A DNA stretch of 64,000 bases from Andrena cerasifolii (lineage: Eukaryota > Arthropoda > Insecta > Hymenoptera > Andrenidae): contig NC_135126.1 in NCBI RefSeq assembly GCF_050908995.1, positions 4,154,001-4,218,000 of the forward strand, in the 5' to 3' direction. A program made the position numbers and the translations under genes. The notes under the pieces are model-generated. The model worked only from the letters and a program-made list of their open reading frames with translations. It made no database searches and was not told where the DNA came from. Numbering within the stretch: position 1 is the stretch's first letter; every line of letters starts with the position of its first letter. This document shows, piece after piece, positions 50,401 through 61,894 of the stretch.

Positions 50401-52328
50401 GGAAAGAGAGGCGTCGTTCGGGGAAGAATGAAGGCAGAGGGAGCAAGCAGGACAGCCAAGGGAAGGGTGGCTTCACCACCATCCTGAGGGATGACTGAGC
50501 GAGTCGGTTAAACGGGCGTCTTCTTTCATAAATTTCGAGGGCCTCCCCCCGGATAAAGGTTTAGAATAAATCGTTCGGCCTGTTATCCACTCCGACGTCG
50601 GCGGATAACGCCAGACGAGCGACCCTGAATGGCTCTACAGTCTCTTCTCGCGCTGCTCTTTGTGTCCCCGCGAAACCACAATGTACAGTTACTCGTACAT
50701 TCTTTCATGAACAAGCAACACGGAGTTATAGGTGGGAACTGAAGATGATGCATGTTGAGACGCCAATTTCTGTATTTTTCCTCTGTCACCGTTTAGACCC
50801 AGCCCTAACTTCAGGACAGTTTATTGCGAGTTAGTTGTAACGGTTCTGAACTGATATAAGCCAGATGTCGCGGCCCCAGCCTAGACCCAAGATTGTTTGG
50901 GTCAGTCGAGTGGTGTCGCAGGGCTGATTTTTGCCAGACCCACGATACAATGGCGAGCACGACTTTCCCCCGGATAAGAGCGACTTCCCATCACTGACTA
51001 CCCCGCGCGCCTAGCTATGAGCCCAGCCAATTACAGGTCTCATTTTCACACCACCTCTTTTTGGATGCAACCAATCGGGTTTCCTACAAGCGAGTCATAC
51101 ATATTCATCCCTCATCTTGTACTCGGTTGATTTCTTTGTTAAATATACAGTTTATTGTTTTGTAATCCACGTGTATATTCCTATCCATTATTTATTTATC
51201 TCACACCAATACTAAGTCAACGTGTGAGGTACGCCTACGGTTCGGCAATCAAGTCTCGAACATTCGCGTGCGCAACATTGCAAATAAAAGCTCAGTAGCA
51301 GCTTGGTATCTTTAACGATGAAATTACTCCTTTCAATTTACGTGGATGAACCTATGAGTGTGAAGATTATAACGTTACTGCTTAACTGTAATCAAACGTC
51401 CCCAAGATATCGAACTCTTTAGATCGCCGAGGAACGGTTGCCCTACATAAAACACCGAGAAGTTGCACTCTGCACGCCGTAACTCACGGCACGCAAAGCT
51501 CACCGTTCGAACCAGCAATATGAGAGTGGAAGAAGCGGGCCCTGGAACGCTCATAAATACGTCCTCGAAGATCGCACAAATCGCTCGGCCGAGGCCAATC
51601 CCCTTCGACGTAGCCTGGCAGGAGATACGAGAGGGAACCCTTCTTCGTCTCGCGGGTAGATACTCCTCTGGATACGGTAAGTATATACAGTTACCGGCCG
51701 CGTGTGTGCACGTACATGGACACGTATGCGCATATGCGTCGATATAACGTCCAGGCATATAGCACTCGCGATATAGAAAGAACAGAGTGGAGAAGGGGGG
51801 CGAGCGGAGGGGCGAGGGGTGGCAGCCAAGGAGGGCAGAGAGGCCAAACCAGCCAGAAAGCCAGTCCAATTTCTCAAACCTGTCCAATCCGTGTCGTATG
51901 CAAAATCAATCACGCTCCAGCTTCACCCGCCGTGTCCCGGGGACCCCACGATTTTCAAATCCAACCGAAGCCACGCGGTAATCCAACTCCTGGGGCGAAA
52001 CTTCTCACCCATCCGCGACCGCCTGGACGTCGCGGCGTCTTCTCCGTTCCACGATTTTCCTGCCTCGTCTCCCCGCCCGCCTTCTCTGAGCCGTACGCAC
52101 GGCGACGGTCGTCTATACGCGCGTATTGTCGAACTTAAATTCGTGTCGATACCAAGCGGAGCGGGATTCAATCAGGGAACCGGCGTGGTGCCTCCGCTGT
52201 CGACTGCTTTGAATTATTCTTAGGTAGTTACTACCAATTGCAGCTTGTAGGAGGCCCCTTGGATACTTAATTGCAGACGCACTGAATCCTGAATTTTATT
52301 TATCTTTGCTTTCTGCGAACCCTTGGGA
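47468..52328. other. Non-coding interval, no supported gene
   Basis: 47470-47640 is AT-rich. 47850-49350 is CpG-rich with frames up to 187 codons (47863-48426, minus) that overlap others and show no domain. 50582-50609 holds a nested palindrome (GTTATCC, CCGACGTCGG, GGATAAC), and 50884-50903 a hairpin (GACCCAA/TTGGGTC). Nothing is recognised as a gene. Confidence 0.6.
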
Positions 52329-52684
52329 GCCGTCCTTAAATTACGTAAGGGTAATTTGGCGAATTCTTACCCCCTGCCTCCCTCAGTATAAGAATTCGTA
52401 AGATTTGATATTAATATTTTATGATACGTAATATTTTTTACACTTAACTTTTTCGGTTATTAAAATTCTTTTAAAGGTTTATATAATTCGTTGAACTCGG
52501 TTTCGGGAAATTTAAACTAAAACTACGTTTCCGGAACATTAATGATAGAATTTGTATTTATTAAAAATTAGGTTAAAAAATATTGTAAGATGCTACCTTA
52601 CTCCTCCCCCATGTAAGAAAACGTAAGAAATTCGCGACCTCCCCCTCCCCTCCCTCCAAAAGCTTTATGTAATTTAAGGATGAC
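52329..52684. mobile_element. MITE-like element with 20-bp terminal inverted repeats
   Basis: The left end (52329-52348) is GCCGTCCTTAAATTACGTAA. The right end (52665-52684), inverted, reads GTCATCCTTAAATTACATAA, so 17 of 20 positions agree. The interior is AT-rich with repeated GTAAGA-like motifs, flanked inside each end by pyrimidine- or purine-biased stretches. Length is about 356 bp. CCCTT occurs just after the right end and four bases before the left end, so a target duplication is possible but not exact. No coding capacity. Superfamily not assigned. Confidence 0.65.
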
Positions 52685-53854
52685 CCCTTACAGAGGTGTC
52701 AAGACTCCTCGAAACCTACAGAAATTAGTCAAGAATGGTGTCCAGTACGCACGTACCGATTTCTCAGCAATAATCTTCGCAATTTCACGTATCATTCCTC
52801 TCGCCCCTGTCACCTGTGACTTTCGCCTGACAAACACGCCCACTGCCACGCACCTGCTGCATCTCATTACCGATCCCCGGTGCTCGAGGATCGTGGAACG
52901 AGACGAAGCACAGAGCAGAACCAGCCATGCAAATTTGCGCGGCGAACGTACGCCCATGCGTGCAGGGAAAGATGAGAAAAGTTAATGTCCACCGGGAGGC
53001 CATTAGAAAGTTGCTTCACACGGGACGCTCGTTTCAAGCCTACCCATTGATATGCATCACCTTCGATCGGTCGGCTGCAGTCATTACGGGTGCTAAGGGT
53101 GGCCGCTGCGAGGGTGCTAAGGCCGTGTGCCGTGGGCTTCGAAAAAAGTAATTTGTCCTCTCGCGGAGCGGGGAGCAGCGACTTCAAAGTGCTCACGGGA
53201 CATTTGTCCCGCGAGCAGGCGTGCGGGCCTGCTCTGGCGAGCAGCGGGCTCGCCTTCTACTTGCGCACCCCTTTCTACTTGGCGGACGCATCAGACTTGC
53301 TGATTTTTCCCGGGCGAGGACGTCGACAGCGTTGTCCAGCGTTGGCTCGCGCGTCAAGGGTGTCGGAACTCGGACGACGAAGGCGGACAGAGGGTGGCGG
53401 AGGAACGGCGGCTGCGAGGGGTGCGAAAAGTTTAGCATACGCATTTTGTACATTGAAATCCCGACACGCTCGTCCAACTTTAAATTGAAACCCGGCTGCC
53501 CCCTCCATGCCGTCGATAGCCCGTCGTCGCGGTCCTTAGGACGGCGGGCGCCTAGATCAGCTTCGAGGGCATTCGAGATTTCGAAAACGGGAGATCTACC
53601 CCCATTCCTGTCGCCACAACCCCCCCTGCGTGCTGATCAGTTCGATATCTGCGAGAAACGCGCGCATGGTGCAAGTTCGTATACGTTCTGAGATATTTGT
53701 GTCACTGAAATCTTTAATTGATTTTCTTCGTGTCTCAAGTACCTTTGGAATGTCTACTTATTGGGACATTTTCATAGTGTTCGTTGAATTTTGTTAATTC
53801 CAGTGGAAAATCGAATACACACAGCAACGAAGACTCGACGTGACAGTTTTTCTA

Positions 53855-53866
53855 CCCCCCCCCCCC
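53855..53866. repeat. C-run (12 C)
   Basis: Uninterrupted C tract followed by A and CCCC. It is simple-sequence DNA. Confidence 0.85.
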
Positions 53867-54339
53867 ACCCCTTGCAAATAATCCAATCTACGAGCAGCTC
53901 TCCGCGCAAGCTAAGGCCGGTCTTTATGAGAGGTGACCATAATGAGACTGGGCATTTTTAATTAAATAATACTAATCACGGAAACCCTCTTACGCAGGCA
54001 AATCTCATCTCGTCCCTTCCTCCGTCCGTCACCCCCCCCACCAGTACCTATCGCTACTTCCCACCCCCCTCGGCTGCTATCTTTCTCTGTCTTTCGGCGC
54101 CGCGAGTCGTCTCTCTTTTAGACTTCGAATTGTAATTAACATTTGGTTCTCCCATTAGTGTAATTAAAGTGCCATTCCATAATCTAGGAGGCCGAGAGAG
54201 AGAAGAGAGGGGTACCTTATCTTTCAGACTTCAGCCTCGGCTGCGGGGGTCGTTTTAACCCCGCCGGGCGTCTCCAGCCCCTTTTCACTAGCTGGCACTC
54301 CCGCCCGCTGCCTGTAGCTTCCTTCGGCGATAACTCCTT

Positions 54340-54365
54340 TCTGGAAAAGGACTCTCCTTTCCAGA
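54340..54365. repeat. Hairpin, 11-bp stem with one bulge and 3-base loop
   Basis: TCTGGAAAAGGA, CTC, TCCTTTCCAGA. The left arm has one extra A. No U-tract and no bacterial context, so it is not a terminator. Confidence 0.45.
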
Positions 54366-56461
54366 GACAACGGGGTAGGGGGAGAGAATCGGGGAATCGA
54401 GGCGGGCAGGGAAAAGAAAAACGGCGATTAAAACGTTTGGAAACCCGATCCGGCGCTGTTCCGTCGTCTCCGGGGTTTCAGTGAAAGCGGAAACGCTCTC
54501 AGGAGTATAGGTAGAGCATTCGGGCGGCAAGAGGCCTCCGCGACGGACTTCGATACGGCGATGAAATTCTAACGAACGGAACGAGCAGCTGGTAAGTGAA
54601 AAATGATTCTCAGCTGAAGGAACACTGAGTAAAACATTGATATCAACATTGGGAGATTGACTTATCTCCCCGTTCGTACTAAAAGGAAGCTACAGAATTG
54701 CTCTTTAAACGAGAAGCAGATAAAAGTCGCGCGCTGGGCGCGCTGAAGGGTGGAAAAGAGGCGACGATGCAGGCGGTAAGCCTCTTGAGCGTTAAAATAA
54801 AGAAAAGCAAGGAGATAAGGAGCCCCGTCCGCGTTGACATTTTCCGGTGGTTGAGTTAATAATGCGCACAGTACACAGGCCACCGTCTTTTTTTCCCGGG
54901 AGGGGTGGATCTGCAAAGTGCCACCATAAAGAGGCGCGGATGTGTTTATTCGGGAATTTGCCTTTTCTCCTTCCTCCAGCCGGTGAACCGCCGCCGCTGC
55001 GAGATTTTATCTTATTTTCGGCGACGATCCCGAAGGATTTATGCCCTCTCGGTCGTAGCTGGTGGCCGGGGTGCGGGCCGAGTGGAAGCGAACTGGTGAT
55101 AGCGGAGCGTCGAGAGGAAACGAGAACGGGTGAGCAGCGAGGAGAGTCGAAGGAAAAAGCGGAAGAATCACGATGCAATTATTTTCGTTCCAGCTCGTGA
55201 ACGGATTTTAAGGTCGTCCAGCCCCAGCCGCTGGACCGAGAAGGAAACCAAGCATCCTCGGGAGGAGAGGGCCGAAAGCCAGGAAGAAGGATTAACCTCG
55301 TCAAGTGGGAGAGTCCGTGACAAAGACGTTAAAGTGGTCGAAGGGGATGAGTCGTATATCGGCCGAAATCTTGGGGGTTGGGGGGTAGAACGTTCACATC
55401 GTTCGAGCGTCGTGGGACGTCGAGACACTAATGGCATTTTTATTATTTCTCCACGGAGCCCCTACGCCGATAATGGGCCGCCTGTATGGTCCATTGGACG
55501 CGTGACAGGGCTGACAGCTTCTCTCACCTTTTCTTCGTCTCTCGATTGCGCGCCTAGATCAATGATTAAAGGACAGGCGGATCACTACGGAACTCGACGT
55601 GAAATGTGGAACGTGGCGTGAAAATCGTGGAAATGAGTACACGGAAAATGTAATATTATTTGTATAATTTATGAGACACTGCTTGAGATTTTTGTCTGAT
55701 TAATAAACATTTTCCTGGAAAGAATTTTATGTAAAGAAACGTTCGAGGGGAGAAGTAAATTCTGCGTCGAGCTTATTTAAGCAAAATATGTAGATGGATA
55801 AACTTTGGTTCTTAAGTTTTCGGTTAAATTAGTGGAGGTGTAGGAAGGTGTTTGTCCACTTTTCAGCTTTTCAATTAGGTACATTTTGTTAAGACATTTA
55901 AGCAGTACGGTAGGAGTAGGTCGTAAAGAAGTCTGTTTTTGCCAAAACACCTAATGCCGTAATATCGCAAATCATAAACAGCTCGTGGCAATGTACGACC
56001 CATTGCCAACCCATGTGCCCACGGAGCCATTGGGCTCGCTGGGTTTTGATGAATGAGGCTCGCATAAAGCTAAAGTATGGTAAAAGCCGCCGCGGCTACT
56101 GCTGTAATATTCTACCCTGGGTGCTTTTAGAATCGCTAATGACTAATGGCACCAAAAAGGAACCCCTCTACGATGGATGTTGCGTTCATGGATCAGTATT
56201 CTCCACGTCCATAGATTTTTGAAAAATTTCAAATCTGATTCCATTAAACGCGTCTTCGTGTAAAAGAATTCGTCGAGTGAAAAATTGCAATTGGAATAGG
56301 CAATTTTACAGAAAAAATGGGACAACTGATAAATAAATGGGAATTATGTAAGTAAGTAACCAGATTTATTTTCCCTATTAGAATTGAAGAAACTGTTATC
56401 ACGATTCTTTTGTACGTACATGAAGACAGGAAAATCCGCACGATCGCGTTTAATTACTATC

Positions 56462-56501
56462 GAAGAGGAAGAAGAAGAAAGAAGAAGAAGAAGAAGAAGA
56501 T
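56462..56501. repeat. (GAA)n microsatellite
   Basis: About 40 bases of GAA/GAG units with a near-perfect core of seven GAA units. Confidence 0.9.
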
Positions 56502-59500
56502 GAAAACCTGTGCTTAATGCCAATGACGTGACCATCGTTATTGCCCAGCGAACAGCAGGCTTATCGAGTAAACCATGAACGACCAGACTGGAGCATCACG
56601 TGCAAAATACGCAAGAGGCTTAGTCGAGGCTTACGATTACTCGCGATTCGAATGGCAACGAGGCTGACGAGAGAGGAAGAACGTGGAGAAAAGAGGAGTA
56701 TAGGAGAACAGGTTGGGGTGGTCCAGAGCTACGGATTGGCGTAGAAAGGAAAGGGGGAATCGAAAAGTACTTTAATATACGGCAATCCCCTTGGCTTGGA
56801 ACTCGCAAACTCGGACCGACTAGCTCTCATTGCTGCCTTCCCCCTTTCTCTGCCCCTCTCTCCCCCTCTTTCCCCGACGTGTATTTCTCTGGTGGTCGTC
56901 GCATGGCTTCCAATGAAATTTCACGTCTTCCACGCTGGTCGCCTTTGATGCTTACTGCCGTTCTAATTGCAGAAACGCGCAGAAATCGGCTTCCATTCGC
57001 CCGCAAAAACTATCTCTCCGACGTCGACTCCGACACGAACGGAAAAAGACCCTGGATGGGAATCGACTGACTGCTATTCTCCTGCTCTCAACTTCGCTAG
57101 CGATTTCCAGCGATTCCACTGGGTCTTGGTGCAGGCGAGGGAGCAAAGCGTTGAAATGCAATTTTATTTATTGTAGTCCCGCGAGGAATGTTCGACAAAC
57201 TTAATTACTTCGGATTAGAATGGAAGGCTCCAGAAAATAGGTTCTTAAGAAAATAGAATTTGATGGAAACAAATGATATCTTTCTTGTGCGACAATGCGC
57301 AGGATAGCAGAAAGACAGATAGTGGGAGATGGACCTATATAGAGAAGAAAGGAGAAGATAATCTGTATGAAGAGAGGAGATGATTCGGAGAAGGGCGTAT
57401 GTGGCTACCGTCTGAAGAGAAGCTAAGCACGACCCAAATCTGTTTACTTCAAATAATAGAAGTAAATGAACGCCTCCACGCAGAGTGAAGGGGCCCAATA
57501 ATGGCAAAATGTCGAAGACCACGAAGGAAAGCCGGTCCCTCTTTCTTTCCTATGTACTAGCTGGCTCTCGAGTCCCAGGAGAGCGCAACACCCATAGAAA
57601 CCTGAACCACGGCTGAACCGATCATTTATCCTTTTATCGAGCTCACCGCTCCGATAAAATGGCGCAGCTTGGCAATCCTGCCATTTTTCTTTATCGCGGA
57701 AACTCGCGAATTGCCTGACAAAACTCTGCATTATAAGTTGATCAAAAAAAGGAATCCTTCATTACCCTCGATTAAATTTCACGCGAAAGACACCCTACGT
57801 TAAGTAATCTCTTGCAGTTTTCAGTCGCAGTTACTCTAAGAGGAAATTCAGACGCAACTTCGCTAACAAGATTTGCTTCTAATCACCGCCGCGAAACTGT
57901 TCGCGTGTAATTTGTTTATCCCGGTCATGCTCGTTGTTCATAATTGCTCGGCCTTGTTCGTTCCGGAAGCGTTCACGTGCGGCGCCAGAAACACGTCTAT
58001 TATCGCGTCTGACCCGAGGTTTCCATCAACGAAATCGAGGCAACACCACGTCGAACAGATGCGTTTTCTATTATTACTTCCACTTGCCAAGAACAATCTC
58101 TTCGGAACCCCAGGAACATTACATTCTCAATGGTTCTGTTTAAAATCTAAACAATACTATTCAGAGTATTTATATTCCTCCTACAGAGGATAAGTACCAC
58201 CGCACTCTTCAAAAAGCTTCTTCTTTCTACCCTAGAACCCAACACCCCAGCAACTGCTCCCACAAGAAGGCCACCTCTAATCAATCCCCCATCAAGAAAC
58301 ACACCGTTCCAAAGAAACTTCCCCCAAACATCGACGTTGACATCGAAGCATCGTGGCACTGGCTCCGAATACATCACGGGAGCGTTGTCTTGCTCAAAGA
58401 CGAAGATCCCCGACACGGAGGTGGACTATCGCGGGACACCAGGGCATGGGTCCTCTCTTTAGTCCCGCGGTGGGGCGTAAACGGCGTAAAAGCGGCACCA
58501 CCCCTTATCTACATATCAAAAAGGCAATCCGGAGAACTCGCTTATGTAAACGGCGCGGGAGGCCTCCTGTCCCAAGCTGGGGATGAAAAGAATTCCGAAA
58601 TCCGTGCGCTAATAAACCTGCTCTCTGGCACCACGAAGCTCCGTCATGAGGAGAGGGAGGGCGGCCAGGGGGTGAGCTCTGACGAGATATTCGTGGGGTT
58701 AAGCTCTTTAAGCCGCGGATTAACCGAGGCGGCACGAGAATTTAAAGTTCTCCCGCGGCGGCCGACGACTGACGGGCGGCTGGATCGCGGTAGCCCCGGC
58801 CGCGCGTACGTGCAAAAATAAAAATTAAAAGTGTATTAACTTCCGTCGAAGTTTTTACATACACGCCGAGCGGATATTAACTTTTACGGATAATAACGAA
58901 ATACCACCCGCCGCGGGGGCTGCAAGCTGCGTCGCGCGAGGGAAAATTACCGGGGCAGAGCTTGAATCTGCGCGAGCTGATAACCATTCGACTTGCTCTG
59001 CGTACTAATTCACGAGAATCATCTCCTGTTATTTTTTTCTCGTTCCAGGAATAGAAGTCACGTTGACTTAATTCATAATTTCATTGTACATAGCGGGGTG
59101 TCTGAGTGTGAGAAACATATGTATGTCGATTGAATGAATAAGAATAATATTTCCAGTGCGATAAATAATAGAGATCATTTTCCGTCTCACTTGTGCGCGA
59201 GCACTGTGCAATCGGAATAGAGATCGACTGAAGAGTGAGGTGCAGAGAGGAAAAGTGTTAAGCATCGGCCGTGGTACGATTTAATAATTTCCACGGAGCA
59301 ACTTTCGTATTTGTAACGCGGGTATTCGACGATCACGGTCGGAAGAATTTAATCAGCTCGAGGGCCCGGGAGCATTTTCGAGCGGGAACACGTCGTTCGG
59401 CCTCGTCTCTTTGGGTTCACCTCCGATCTGCCTCCTCGAAAACCCCCGTTCTCTCTTACCGCTGTCGACCAAACTCTTGGCAGCCCCTCTCGCCTCTAAT

Positions 59501-61675
59501 TCGAGCATTCGTCAGGCTGCACACACGAGCCATTATAGCCGAAAGTTTTGCCGGCATTAAATGCTAATGAGAGCGGCTGGATTTTCCAGCGGTCAGAGGC
59601 CACCACTCGTACCGATTACGATTTCCAACAGATTCGACCGCGCCGCACAAAGCTCTCCTCGAGCTTTCCTTTCACTCACCGTCAGGATCCGATCCTCGAC
59701 TATTATAACGTTTCGAGCACCGAAAGCTCTCGATTGGATAAGGCTGCATTTGCACGAGTTTGCGGTTCAAACCTGCTCGCTTAATCGATGCTTAGTCAAA
59801 CGTTGTTTCAACCCTTTCCAATACTGTTCAGTTTGGATTTTGTCCGTGTTTTATGTTAAAATGCAACTGCTTTGGTTTGCGTAGTAAAATGGCCCGCAAA
59901 TGGTTAGCTGGTTGAGATAAAAGCTTTCGTTCATTCTGAGCGTAACGACGATAAAAATATTCAAACACCTTTGGGAGGCAACAAACGTTCGGAACTATTA
60001 ATTATTTCACGAAGCAGTGGTATCTATATCCAGGAGGAATTTATTAAACTATCAACGTCTTCTTGCACCCGGCCATTAACTTGCAACTTCGCGCGCCGTG
60101 GATGATTAATTAATCGCTGGCCGGGAAATTTGCAATTTAAAGGAAGGAATTAACTTTACGAGCAGCATATAATTTAATTAATCTTCTCCCTTCGATTAAA
60201 CCGGTGCCCGTACGTGAGCCTTGAGCCTGATACACGATTAATTCTAGGCGTTCCCGATAAGACGATGCGACGAGACAAAAGGGTGGTGTGTAGATGGGTA
60301 AAGCAATATCTGGCGGCGCGATGGAAACCGGCCAATTAAGTGGACCCTAGGAAATTGGTTTTTAATTGAACGACAGAAACCGATGACGTTAATTATGGGA
60401 CCCCGCTGGCTACTAGTCTGAATATAATTAACAAAATTCTCGTCAGAACTACGCGTTGCTCCGACAAAGCGTTAGATTCGACCTGGCAATTTAATAACGC
60501 TGAGGTGTCGAATTGTCGCTTAACAGAAGGTGATAATCGATGACCACGGCTGTGGGACAAATCACTGGTTACTTTGGTAAAAGTTGCAGACAGTTGAACG
60601 CACCTAACATGATTATGTCGCAATAGATGGTCAGAAAATTAAATACTACATTAGCGTTTTCTTGGGAATTCCTATCGAGAATGAGCAAGTTGTCAAGTAT
60701 ATTACTTTGATTAGGTTCCTTGCTCAAATGCAAAAGAATTCATCAATATAATAGTATGATACCACCGATAAAAGTACATATGACGCATTGAGAGCAAAAA
60801 ACGACTAACCCACATTGAAAAAAATTATTTCTTCCTATTTTATATGATCAGTACAGCCTATTAAAATACATTATTCTTTCTAACTAAATTTCGCAAAAAA
60901 TGTAAGTTAGTTATTCAATGCCTCATATTATACAACACGGCCAAAACAACAATATAAGATTCCTAAACGCATAAGAACTACCTAAGCTGCAAGAAGTAAC
61001 ACACTTCTGTACTCTTCTCCTGGTGCATCAAAATTTTTAAAGCTTTTGCAGAAACATCTAATGGTAGCATGGGTATGAATTTCCGTAGAGTATTCAATGA
61101 GTTTGACACTATGAGAATGCTCGAATTTTGTCGCACCGATTTTCCGGCACAGAATATGGAATAACTTCTGACTTGTACAGAGTGACACATAAACGTATGT
61201 ACGTAACGCAGCCGTAATTTTACTTGGCTGAAGCCCTCTCCGCCGGGCAATGGGTCTGGCGTTTCTACCATCATCCCATCATCCCCAAAGCTTGCAGACG
61301 CAACAACCCCGTTGGCCCCTCACGGCCGCCTTTCACGACGCTGGCTAATGTCTTTTCTGTGTTGCGCTAGTCGTCGTCCCTCGACAACGCGGCTGGAACG
61401 TCCTGCGGAGGTATTATCCTATTTCGCGAGCCGTTCTATCTGCAGCGTTGAGTTACGCGGATAACGTGCACCGCAACTTTGTCGGGGACGCGTTCCTGAC
61501 AATGAAAGTTATGGTGCAGCTGACAGATTCTGGCTATTCGAAGGCTACGCGGCGACTATCAGCGCTATACCCCTTAAGGATCCAATTATCCCTTCAAATT
61601 TCATTTCTACGGTGCTTCGAAAGAGTGGTAATAATCAGGGAAAGATTAATGATTTCAGCAATGTTCAGTAACAGC
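56502..61675. other. Non-coding interval, no supported gene
   Basis: Mixed composition. 58720-58990 is CpG-rich. 60100-60245 is rich in TAAT cores (separate entry). 60640-61200 is AT-rich. Two overlapping minus-strand frames at 60978-61274 look slightly protein-like but match no family I know. No gene call is justified. Confidence 0.55.
60100..60245. promoter_or_regulatory. Cluster of TAAT-core (homeodomain-type) motifs
   Basis: GATTAATTAATC at about 60104-60115, TAATTTAATTAATC near 60170-60183, GATTAAACC near 60194 and CGATTAATTC near 60235-60244 fall within 150 bases. TAAT cores bind many homeodomain proteins. AT-rich DNA yields them by chance, so this is only a weak hint of an enhancer. 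Confidence 0.2.
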
Positions 61676-61894
61676 GGCGCGCCCAGAGGGGGGAGGGAGC
61701 AAGGTGCCTGGCACCCGCCAAAGAAAAAGGAAAAAGGACATTAATGTAACCACGCCTGAAGTAACTCAATAGCTTTGTGAAAGGAAAAGAAAACTGGATT
61801 TCATTGTTTAAATAAATTTTTATAATCACCTAATGAATTTTATGGAATTAGCATTAAAAATATTTTCATCCGTCCAACTCGGCTCCCTCCAAGA
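61676..61894 (+). mobile_element. MITE-like element, copy B (diverged, right end lost)
   Basis: It begins GGCGCGCCCAGAGGGGG, matching the GGCGCACTCAGACGGGGG end of copy A (31986-32170, inverted). From about 61773 to 61894 it follows copy A closely, at roughly 86% identity by eye, through AAGAAAACTGGATTTCATT, TATAATCACCT and CTCGGCTCCC. It carries about 45-50 extra bases near 61728-61772 and stops at CCAAGA, without the terminal TCTGAGTGCGCC. It is therefore an indel-bearing or truncated relative. Confidence 0.7.

Larger units (their letters stand above)
52685..56461. other. Non-coding interval, no supported gene
   Basis: 52900-55600 is CpG-rich with many overlapping frames (up to 163 codons at 55130-55621, plus). 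The latter is followed by an AATAAA-like string near 55700, but its translation has no domain and no spliced partner is evident. There is a C-run at 53855-53866. 55640-56450 is AT-rich. A short hairpin at 55986-56008 (TGGCAATG/CATTGCCA) is unremarkable. Confidence 0.55.

Noticed and set aside
51495..51530. Minus-strand GGTTCGAACGG resembling a tRNA T arm
   Set aside because: The surrounding sequence does not fold as a cloverleaf.
55130..55621. 163-codon plus-strand frame followed by an AATAAA-like string near 55700
   Set aside because: Polyadenylation-like hexamers are common in AT-rich DNA. The translation has no domain and no upstream exon is evident.
60978..61274. Two overlapping minus-strand frames with somewhat protein-like translations
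   Set aside because: Considered as a frameshifted pseudogene, but neither frame resembles a family I recognise and no poly(A) tail or flanking duplication is visible.
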